Shown: positions 8,817 through 15,174 of the stretch, piece after piece
Layout of the letters: each line of letters begins with the position of its first letter
Position numbering within the stretch: the stretch's first letter is position 1
Assembly: GCA_964468805.1 (NCBI GenBank)
Contig: CAYXWM010000040.1
Coordinates: 1 to 27,701, forward strand
Direction: 5' to 3'
Length of the DNA stretch: 27,701 nucleotides
Origin: CAYXWM01 sp964468805
GTDB lineage: Bacteria > Bacillota > Clostridia > Lachnospirales > WRBF01
The notes under the pieces: generated by a model
Databases searched by the model: none
The model's input: only the letters and a program-made list of their open reading frames with translations
What the model was told of the DNA's origin: nothing
Made by a program: the position numbers and the translations under genes

Positions 8817-8851
8817 ACAACAAAGGAGCCAACGAACGGCTCCTTTGTTGT
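8817..8851. terminator. Bidirectional terminator between yyaL and lexA
   Basis: A perfect 14-bp stem (8817-8830 with 8838-8851) and 7-base loop AACGAAC lie between two converging genes, 127 bases after the yyaL stop and 30 bases from the lexA stop. The A-rich left arm and T-rich right arm let it work in both directions. The rest of 8690-8881 shows nothing else clear. Confidence 0.85.
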
Positions 8852-8881
8852 GTTAATGCTACTGTTACAATAATATTTACC

Positions 8882-9490
8882 CTAAAATTTTCTGTACAGC
8901 CCTATAACTTTTCCCACTATAGTAACATTTCGAGAAAGAATAGGAGTATAAGCAGGGTTCTCCGATTGAAGTCGGACGAAATTCTTATCTTGGAAATAAC
9001 GCTTTACCGTAACGCTGTCGTCCAACAAGGCTACAACTATGTCATTGTTTTCGGCGTAATTCTGCTGACGAACCAAAACCAAGTCCCTATTGTAAATACC
9101 GGCTCCTATCATGCTGTCGCCCTTTATTCTCAGCATAAATACCGTATCATTATTTACAAAATCCAAAGGAATGGGAAAGGTTTCCTCTATGTTTTCAACG
9201 GCAAGGATAGGTGCCCCTGCTGTGACTGTTCCCAATACCGGCACATGAATAAATTCTCTTGCCCTTGAAGGGTCCTTGTCCAAAATTTCAATAGAGCGAT
9301 TTTTTGACGGGTCACGTCTAATATAACCCAATCGCTCCAAGGCTACAAGATGGGAATGCACCGTGGATGTGGACGAAGGGCCTACATTCGCACAAATTTC
9401 TCTTATAGAAGGCGGATAACCCTTTTTTCGTATCTCACTTTTTAAAAAGTTCAGTATGGCCAGTTGACGGTCACTTAAAATTTCACTCAT
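8882..9490 (-). CDS. lexA: LexA, SOS-response repressor
   Basis: The protein has 202 residues. The N-terminal winged helix (1-~68) shows LSDRQLAILNFLKSEI, YPPSIREICANVG, SSTSTVHSHLVALERLGYI; the C-terminal S24 self-cleavage domain contains the Ala91-Gly92 scissile bond in TVTAGAP, nucleophile Ser126 in IKGDSMIG and general base Lys163 in SVTVKRY. It represses DNA-damage genes and cuts itself when RecA filaments form. The start ATG has GGAGGT seven bases before it. It lies 14 bases downstream of the LUD gene and may be cotranscribed with it; I did not find a clear GAAC-N4-GTTC LexA box nearby. Confidence 0.95.
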   Translation of the reverse strand: MSEILSDRQLAILNFLKSEIRKKGYPPSIREICANVGPSSTSTVHSHLVALERLGYIRRDPSKNRSIEILDKDPSRAREFIHVPVLGTVTAGAPILAVENIEETFPIPLDFVNNDTVFMLRIKGDSMIGAGIYNRDLVLVRQQNYAENNDIVVALLDDSVTVKRYFQDKNFVRLQSENPAYTPILSRNVTIVGKVIGLYRKF

Positions 9491-9504
9491 TTGCTACCTC
9501 CGGA

Positions 9505-10155
9505 CTAATAGCCCAAGCTCTCGTTGACAAATATAACTTTTATTCTTCCGGTTATTCGTTGTTTGGCAGAAACAAGGTAGTTACAGCAAATCCTGTTATC
9601 GGACATACAACCGTCTGTCATCCCGGGGTTTTCTTTTTCAAGAGATACACATTTTCCCTTAACCTTACAGTACGCTTCAATATTTAATCTTGTGGTGTTT
9701 CTTGGTGCGCTTATAGTTTTTACACGGTAAACAGCTTCATCAAGATTTTTCACCAATTTGTTTATTCCCACTACCATTATTACTGATTTTGCACCGTAGG
9801 CAATGGCGGAAATACGATTTGAATTGCCGTCTACGTTGTAGAGGATTCCGTTTTCGGTCACCGCATTGCTGCTGCAAAGGTATACATCGGAGCTGTAAGC
9901 CTGATCGTAGATATTTTTAATGTCTTCAACAGTTAAATTTTCTTGGTATCTGTCTATATAATTGTAGTTTCCGTTTTTTAATAATTCCGGAACATTACAT
10001 TCAAATAAAGATACACTTCCGCCTACAGAGACTTTATCTCCCGGATTGATTAAAGTCTTTAACAGCGGCACCACATCGTTTTTGGATTCGCAATAATATG
10101 TAGTTATGCCGTTTTTCTCTAAGTTTTCTCTTGTGATATTTAATTGTTCGTTCAT
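9505..10155 (-). CDS. LUD-domain protein (LutC/YkgG-like)
   Basis: The protein has 216 residues if started at ATG 10155, which has AGGAGGT (10161-10167 on the + strand as ACCTCCT) ideally placed; the frame is open nine codons further upstream without such a site. The LUD/DUF162 fold is supported by VSVGGSVSLFECNVPELL (the glycine-rich G-S segment), VYLCSSNAVTENGILYNVDGNSNRISAIAYGAKSVIMVVG, and the C-terminal part with several cysteines. Stand-alone members of this group are common in Clostridia and of unknown substrate; relatives LutB/LutC take part in lactate oxidation, but no lutA or lutB is present here. The pair with lexA is probably positional only. Confidence 0.8.
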   Translation of the reverse strand: MNEQLNITRENLEKNGITTYYCESKNDVVPLLKTLINPGDKVSVGGSVSLFECNVPELLKNGNYNYIDRYQENLTVEDIKNIYDQAYSSDVYLCSSNAVTENGILYNVDGNSNRISAIAYGAKSVIMVVGINKLVKNLDEAVYRVKTISAPRNTTRLNIEAYCKVKGKCVSLEKENPGMTDGCMSDNRICCNYLVSAKQRITGRIKVIFVNESLGY

Positions 10156-10183
10156 TCCTAACCTCCTATTACAGTTTGACAAT

Positions 10184-10209
10184 CCCGAAAGGAAACTGTT
10201 CCTTTCGGG
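10184..10209. terminator. 11-bp perfect hairpin between the malic enzyme and LUD genes
   Basis: CCCGAAAGGAA (10184-10194) pairs perfectly with TTCCTTTCGGG (10199-10209) around ACTG. There is no T run on either side, so it may be a weak terminator of the malic enzyme transcript, an mRNA-stabilising hairpin, or an operator. It lies just before the LUD ribosome binding site on the minus strand. A poor promoter match (TTGACT-N15-TATGAA, minus strand, 10222-10248) lies upstream of it. Confidence 0.5.
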
Positions 10210-10361
10210 TTAACCAAACGATTCATACCTTGTACCAAATACAGTCAATTAAATTTAATACATTCCTTTTCAGTGAGAAAAAGTGTTTGCAATTCCAAAT
10301 TTTCCTTACAAAAAGGACAGTTTAAAATTAATTAACCATTTAAATGCTTTCTTCAAAAATC

Positions 10362-11534
10362 TTATTTTCTTGCAACTCCCGTATCACGGGCTGCTTTTGC
10401 CACTGCCTCGGCAACAGCATCCTTAATTCTGGGGTCAAATGCTTTGGGAATTACATATTCGGGGCAAAGTTCCTCGTCGCTTACCAGTGAAGCTATGGCA
10501 TAAGCGGCTGCTATTTTCATTTCATCGTTAATATCGCTTGCACGCACGTCCAAGGCACCGCGGAAAATTCCCGGGAAAGCAAGAACGTTGTTGATTTGGT
10601 TGGGGAAATCGGAACGACCGGTTCCGATAATATAAGCTCCGGCTTCCTTTGCCAAATCGGGCAAAATTTCGGGTATGGGATTGCTCATGGGGAATAATAT
10701 TGGGTCTTTTGCCATAGAGCGAACCATATCTTGGGTTACTTGGTCCGGTGAAGATACGCCGATAAAAACATCTGCTCCCTTCATAACGTCCGCAAGACTG
10801 CCTTTAAGCTTGTCATAGTTGGAGATTTTTGCCATTTCTGCTTTTTCGGCGTTTAAGCCCTCTCTGCCTTCGTAAATGGCTCCCTGTCTGTCACACATAA
10901 TAACCTTTTTCAAGCCTATGGCTTTCAAGAGTTTGATAATGGCGATACCCGCAGCACCGGCACCCAGCGTAACAACGGAAACATCCTTTAATTCGCATTT
11001 TTTAATACGCAAAGCGTTAATCATCGCCGCCAATACCACAACCGCTGTTCCGTGTTGGTCATCGTGGAATATGGGTATATCACAAGTGGCTTTAAGCTGA
11101 CGTTCTATTTCAAAGCAACGGGGTGCAGAAATATCCTCCAGATTAACCCCGCCGAAAGAGCCGGCAAGAAGTTGCACCGTCTTTACTATTTCATCAGTAT
11201 CTTTTGAACGTATGCAAAGCGGAATAGCGTCCACATCGCCAAAGGCTTTGAATAAAACACATTTACCCTCCATAACCGGCATAGCCGCTTCGGGCCCTAT
11301 GTCACCCAAACCCAAAACCGCTGTTCCGTCGGTAACCACTGCAACTGTATTCCATCTACGGGTTAAGTCGTAGCTTAAATCTATATTTTTTTGTATTTCC
11401 AAACAAGGTGTGGCTACTCCGGGCGTATACGCCAAAGACAGGGCTTCTTTATTATCAACCTTTGCCCTGGGTGTTACTTCCAACTTCCCTGCCAATTGAT
11501 AATGTAATTCCAGAGATTTTTGTGCGTAATCCAT
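10362..11534 (-). CDS. NAD(P)-dependent malic enzyme
   Basis: The protein has 390 residues from ATG 11534, the usual length of the short bacterial malic enzymes that lack the phosphotransacetylase tail. It converts malate to pyruvate and CO2 with reduction of NAD(P). Evidence includes LAYTPGVATPCLEI with the catalytic Tyr near 36, VTDGTAVLGLGDIGPEAAMPVMEGK, the metal-binding acidic stretch GVNLEDISAPRCFEIE, CDIPIFHDDQHGTAVVVLAAMINAL, the dinucleotide fold VVTLGAGAAGIAIIKLL, and PNQINNVLAFPGIFRGALD. The frame is open for 44 codons upstream, but that part overlaps a promoter (11637-11666) and lacks the family's sequence, so ATG 11534 is preferred in spite of a weak ribosome binding site (AGGCAGCGAG). 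Cofactor preference cannot be read from the sequence with confidence. Confidence 0.92.
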   Translation of the reverse strand: MDYAQKSLELHYQLAGKLEVTPRAKVDNKEALSLAYTPGVATPCLEIQKNIDLSYDLTRRWNTVAVVTDGTAVLGLGDIGPEAAMPVMEGKCVLFKAFGDVDAIPLCIRSKDTDEIVKTVQLLAGSFGGVNLEDISAPRCFEIERQLKATCDIPIFHDDQHGTAVVVLAAMINALRIKKCELKDVSVVTLGAGAAGIAIIKLLKAIGLKKVIMCDRQGAIYEGREGLNAEKAEMAKISNYDKLKGSLADVMKGADVFIGVSSPDQVTQDMVRSMAKDPILFPMSNPIPEILPDLAKEAGAYIIGTGRSDFPNQINNVLAFPGIFRGALDVRASDINDEMKIAAAYAIASLVSDEELCPEYVIPKAFDPRIKDAVAEAVAKAARDTGVARK

Positions 11535-11636
11535 TTTGTCTCGCTGCCTATTGATTTCATTAGCTTTCGGCAGCTTCTCCTTTCGTATGGGTACTGTCCG
11601 TAATGGAACAATACGATAGATTTTGTTGTAATTTAT

Positions 11637-11666
11637 AGTATAACGTAGGAATACCCGATTCTGCAA
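11637..11666 (-). promoter_or_regulatory. Promoter of the malic enzyme gene
   Basis: On the minus strand TTGCAG (11661-11666) is followed after 18 bases by TATACT (11637-11642). The start would be near 11630, giving a leader of about 95 bases before ATG 11534. Confidence 0.55.
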
Positions 11667-12044
11667 TATCCGTTATTTATGAAAATATTAAAATAAATAT
11701 TAAGTTTTACAGACGGTTTGCTTCAAGATTATGAGCAGTTACTTAATATTGACAGTATATTCCTTCTCTTACAAACCCTTCTGTTTACAAATAATAACAT
11801 AGCAATTCCGGTTTTACAATAATAATGTCAAATAATAAAACAAAACCAAATTTCATGCGAAATCGCCTCAAGTGTATAACTTATTTATCATACCAAATCT
11901 TTGCCGAATTTTCACGATGCAAATAAGTAGTGTACGGTTTTTGTGCAAAAATGTACGCATATTTTAAAAGATTAAAGCACTTTTATCACTCATATATTTT
12001 GCTATAAGGATTTACGGAATATATAATAATTCCATTTTAAACAG
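11667..12044. other. Gene-free AT-rich region with a possible operator
   Basis: No coding region was found here. The one notable signal is at 11931-11957: TGTACG occurs twice, 21 bases apart (two helical turns), on either side of the near-palindrome TTTTTG-TG-CAAAAA (11938-11951). It could be a regulator site for the malic enzyme gene, but it is ~265 bases upstream of its promoter. Confidence 0.35.
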
Positions 12045-12108
12045 AGGACAAAAACAATTGATTTTGATTTTTCCAACGCTTCAAGGAAAAAAGGATTATT
12101 TTTGTCCT
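12045..12108 (-). other. Long stem-loop between the amidase and malic enzyme genes
   Basis: AGGACAAAAACAAT (12045-12058) can pair with ATTATTTTTGTCCT (12095-12108), 13 of 14 positions. The odd pair is G-U in minus-strand RNA but C-A in plus-strand RNA, so the minus-strand transcript folds better. An inner arm TTTTTCC/GGAAAAA extends the structure. It lies just beyond the amidase terminator and could be a second terminator or a small insertion element. Confidence 0.4.
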
Positions 12109-12130
12109 TCATCTTATTAGGATTTATTAT

Positions 12131-12161
12131 AAAAGGGAAACTCTCGAAAAGTTTCCCTTTT
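12131..12161 (-). terminator. Terminator of the VWA-amidase operon
   Basis: A perfect 12-bp stem AAAAGGGAAACT (12131-12142) with AGTTTCCCTTTT (12150-12161) and a 7-base loop begins 23 bases after the amidase stop; in the minus direction it ends in TTTTATAAT. Confidence 0.85.
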
Positions 12162-12184
12162 AGTCTATGGCTATTCAAAGTTGT

Positions 12185-13153
12185 TTATCGAGAATTGTTA
12201 TTAATCATTTTGTACCATTCTTTAACTCCCTCAGTTATACCCTCAACGCATTTTTGTTGATATAATTCCTCAGACAGCAGCTTATCCTCATCCGGGTTAC
12301 TCATATAACCCATTTCCAGCAAACAAACAGGTACGGTAGACCAGTTAAATCCCGTTAAGTCCTCTCTGTATTGAATACCTGCGTCTTTTGCTTCGGTGGA
12401 AGCCAAAAAGTTCCGGAATATAATTTCACCGGCAATTTCGCTTTCTTCCTGTATATCCTTGGTGTCATTGCCTTTGGGCAGGAGAAGCATGGCTCCTTGA
12501 ACCGTTTTGTCCGGACTGCCGTTGCAATGCAATCTTATGCAAAGTTGAACTTTATATTTGTTCATTAACTCTGCCCTTTGCATGTTGGAAATATCCACAT
12601 TGTTACTTTCTCTGCTCATAACTACCTTAGCGCCCAGGTTTTCCAGGGTATCTTTTAATTTCATACCAATTTCCAAGTTAACCTTATATTCCGGTACACC
12701 GGTATGTACTCCTGTCGTTCCGGAGGAAACCTTGCTCTTTTTCTCTCCGCCTGTAGGCGAGGAAAGCTCGGGATGATTGTTACCCTTTTGTTGATGCCCG
12801 GGGTCTATACCGATAATTAAACCTTCCAGCGGTTTTTCCTCTGAAACGCCGGCTTGGGTTAAGGAATTATCCTCATTCACATCAATCTTATCGTTATTTT
12901 CGGAGGAATCAGAATAGGGAGTGGGAGTTATTTCTTTGGAATCTTCGGAATCTAACATAGCCTTTTTGGTGGGCAAAAAGTCAATCTGCGGAACATCGGC
13001 AAGTTCGTCATCCGTTTCCTTGGGATTTTCTATTGCACTTACAATTTCTATACCCGGGTTGTTTTTATCTACCTCCAAATAATTGTAATTACATGATACC
13101 GTAAACAATAATATTAAAATCCATAAATACTTAATGTTAATCAACTCCGTCAT
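12185..13153 (-). CDS. N-acetylmuramoyl-L-alanine amidase (Amidase_3), lipoprotein
   Basis: The protein has 322 residues from ATG 13153, which overlaps the stop of the upstream gene (TGATG). The N-terminus is a lipoprotein signal: hydrophobic LWILILLFTVSC with the lipobox Cys at residue 21. A Ser/Thr/Asp/Glu-rich linker (~25-110) leads to the zinc amidase domain: IIGIDPGHQQKG (first zinc His), VPEYKVNLEIG (zinc Glu), LCIRLHCNGS (zinc His) and VCLLEMGYMSNPDED with the catalytic Glu. The family cleaves the amide bond between muramic acid and L-Ala in peptidoglycan. It should act on the outer face of the membrane. Translation looks coupled to the VWA/YARHG protein, so both may work on the cell envelope in the same process, such as wall turnover, division or sporulation. 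Confidence 0.92.
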   Translation of the reverse strand: MTELINIKYLWILILLFTVSCNYNYLEVDKNNPGIEIVSAIENPKETDDELADVPQIDFLPTKKAMLDSEDSKEITPTPYSDSSENNDKIDVNEDNSLTQAGVSEEKPLEGLIIGIDPGHQQKGNNHPELSSPTGGEKKSKVSSGTTGVHTGVPEYKVNLEIGMKLKDTLENLGAKVVMSRESNNVDISNMQRAELMNKYKVQLCIRLHCNGSPDKTVQGAMLLLPKGNDTKDIQEESEIAGEIIFRNFLASTEAKDAGIQYREDLTGFNWSTVPVCLLEMGYMSNPDEDKLLSEELYQQKCVEGITEGVKEWYKMINNNSR

Positions 13154-14829
13154 CAATATGATAAGTCGCTTTGATTCAATGCATTGCTAATTAAATTTAT
13201 ATTATATTCTTCGTAATTATTCAACTTATTTTTGTTTTGTGCATTATTAAGGATTTCGTTCATACCTTTTTGAAGTACGGGTTTTGTCAGAGACAAGTCG
13301 TATTCCGTAAGATAAGAGTTGTTTCCGTCAGGGAAGATTCGTAAGTTGTCAATAATATAACGCTCGTATTCGGTTATTTTAGCCGTGTTGTCCTGCTCTG
13401 TTTGTGAAAGCGGAGTTTTCATTTTATCGAAAGCTTCCGGAGAGAATTTTTTCAGGATATTTTGATACCACTGTTTGGAATAAAACCATTTGTTTAACAG
13501 TGGGTCTTTAAACTGTCTCCCGTATCTTGCAAATATTTCATTTCTGGCTATACGCAATTCGGCAAGGCTTAAACCTGCCAAGTCAGCGCTATTCAAGGGT
13601 CTTATGTTGCTTTCCCGTAAAATAAATTCTTTGTTTTTATATTTATCTGAAAAAAAGGAATTAATATTGGCAACCGGGATAAATTCTTTGGAGTTTTCGC
13701 CTATGTAGCCGGAGTTATCGGTTGCTGAAACGGCAAGCTTTCTGTAAGTGTTTAAGTCTTGGCTGTTGTCGGTTAAATATTCCATAATATATAAATTTCG
13801 TTGATTTGCATATACTTTCTTATATATATCCGCAAGTTGTTCACCCAAATTGTCGACACTTGCTCTGAAGTAATCTCCTCCGGTTGAGCCGGCAAGCCTA
13901 ATCATTGTAGCATGGTCACAGTCTTCGCCTATGCCTATAATAAAAACAGGAATACTTGTCGCCTTTGCAAGGTTTTCCACATCCTCATAAGTGCAGCTTC
14001 CGGCATTTTGTATACCGTCCGTAAAAACTATGACAAACTTAGCACCTTTTCTGTCGTAAGTATTGATTAAAGCCGTATATATAGCATCGTATAAGGCTGT
14101 CATATCACCGGGATAAATATTATAAAGACTGTCGGTTATGGAGGCATAGTTTTGAGTGAAGTTATTGCTTACAGACACATAATCATCAAACAATGTCAGT
14201 TCTACGGAATCCTTTTTGGGAGCAACCACCTGTGTTAAAAAAGTTGTGGCGGCGTATCTTGCCTCTGAAATCTTATCATAATCCCACATACTTCCACTTT
14301 TATCCATAACCATATTAATACTGATATTTTCGGTTTCCGCAATTTTGGTTAAGTTATCTATCTTAACATCCCGTGATTTACCGGTCGTATCCGTTTCCGT
14401 AACAAGGAAATCTTGGACTTTGAGATTTTCAACAGTTTGGTTGTTTTCATCGGTTACCTGTATGTAAAAACGAATCAAAGGAAATTCAGAGGTATCAACC
14501 TGCATAATTTCGGTTTGTATGGGTTTTGGCGGTTCTTTTGAAGGTTCCGGGGTGGTTTCTTGGGATAAATCCGGTTTTGAGGATGCTAAGGTGGGTTCCG
14601 GTTGGTTTTCTGATTGGTCAACGTTAACTGCGATGTTTCCGGGATTAGCTAGGATTAGAGTTATATATACAGCAGCGGCAATCAGTAAAACACCTACTCC
14701 GCTCAGCAAAAAAATAAGCGTACTTTTTTTCATTTTCTTTACGGTCTTTTCAGTCAATTTTGTTCCGCATTTATTGCAAAATTCACCTCTGATATCCGAG
14801 TTGTTGCAATTAGGACATTGTTTAACCAT
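13153..14829 (-). CDS. Zinc-ribbon, membrane-anchored VWA protein with YARHG domain
   Basis: The protein has 558 residues from ATG 14829, with GGGGAGG seven bases upstream; the frame runs 30 codons further without a ribosome binding site. In order: a zinc ribbon with Cys5, Cys8, Cys18 and Cys21; a Lys-rich stretch; one membrane segment (~36-60); a Pro/Glu/Ser-rich linker (~72-108); a von Willebrand A domain with an intact MIDAS motif DKSGSM (176-181), later GDMTALYDAI and IVFTDGIQNAG; and near residues 420-460 a YARHG domain (RIARNEIFARYGRQF..., KWFYSKQWY). The topology puts the zinc ribbon inside and the VWA and YARHG domains outside. VWA domains bind protein ligands through a metal ion, and YARHG domains are found in cell-surface proteins. 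The exact role is unknown; the coupled amidase gene points to the wall. Confidence 0.85.
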   Translation of the reverse strand: MVKQCPNCNNSDIRGEFCNKCGTKLTEKTVKKMKKSTLIFLLSGVGVLLIAAAVYITLILANPGNIAVNVDQSENQPEPTLASSKPDLSQETTPEPSKEPPKPIQTEIMQVDTSEFPLIRFYIQVTDENNQTVENLKVQDFLVTETDTTGKSRDVKIDNLTKIAETENISINMVMDKSGSMWDYDKISEARYAATTFLTQVVAPKKDSVELTLFDDYVSVSNNFTQNYASITDSLYNIYPGDMTALYDAIYTALINTYDRKGAKFVIVFTDGIQNAGSCTYEDVENLAKATSIPVFIIGIGEDCDHATMIRLAGSTGGDYFRASVDNLGEQLADIYKKVYANQRNLYIMEYLTDNSQDLNTYRKLAVSATDNSGYIGENSKEFIPVANINSFFSDKYKNKEFILRESNIRPLNSADLAGLSLAELRIARNEIFARYGRQFKDPLLNKWFYSKQWYQNILKKFSPEAFDKMKTPLSQTEQDNTAKITEYERYIIDNLRIFPDGNNSYLTEYDLSLTKPVLQKGMNEILNNAQNKNKLNNYEEYNINLISNALNQSDLSY

Positions 14830-14927
14830 AAAAGCCTCCCCGATATTTATACTTAATTTAGAGTTAAGTAGTAACAAAAGCGTATATTCGCAGTGGTGAA
14901 CGACCGGTGTTTTCTTCATAAAAACGC

Positions 14928-14976
14928 AAGAGCGAACCGTTTACGAAGATTAGCTTTTGTTAGTATTCCTTATGCA
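14928..14976 (-). repeat. Two-copy leader element, copy B
   Basis: Read on the minus strand this is TGCATAAGGAAT-5-CAAAAGC-7-CGTAAA-1-GGTTCGCTCTT, matching 539-586 at about 38 of 49 positions. It lies in the expected 5' leader of the VWA gene, about 35 bases after the predicted transcript start. A 9-bp stem is possible, CTTCGTAAA with TTTATGAAG downstream, enclosing the conserved GGTTCGCTCTT; copy A has a different-sequence stem (CCGTA/TACGG) in the same place. Confidence 0.6.
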
Positions 14977-15016
14977 ATTAAGTTTGAATAGTTAACAAAT
15001 CATCTTCAACAAACTT

Positions 15017-15045
15017 ATTATATAAAAACATTAAAATTCTTTCAA
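15017..15045 (-). promoter_or_regulatory. Promoter of the VWA-amidase operon
   Basis: On the minus strand TTGAAA (15040-15045) and TATAAT (15017-15022) are separated by 17 bases. The predicted leader is ~180 bases long and contains the repeated element. Confidence 0.75.
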
Positions 15046-15106
15046 CTAATATTTGGAAATACTTTTTTTCTTAAAGTTTAATATAAAAATAACTATTAAA
15101 AAATAA

Positions 15107-15135
15107 TGGAAAGTATTAAATAATGATGTTATAAT
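15107..15135 (+). promoter_or_regulatory. Possible promoter of the chemoreceptor gene
   Basis: TATAAT (15130-15135) is consensus; the -35 region TGGAAA, 17 bases upstream, matches only four of six. The predicted leader is short, about 33 bases. Confidence 0.4.
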
Positions 15136-15174
15136 TTTCTGTAAAAGTTTAGTATCCTCCGAAGGAGTTTTATA

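Noticed and set aside
9491..10361. LexA box near lexA and the LUD gene
   Set aside because: I looked for GAAC-N4-GTTC and found no convincing match, so none is listed.
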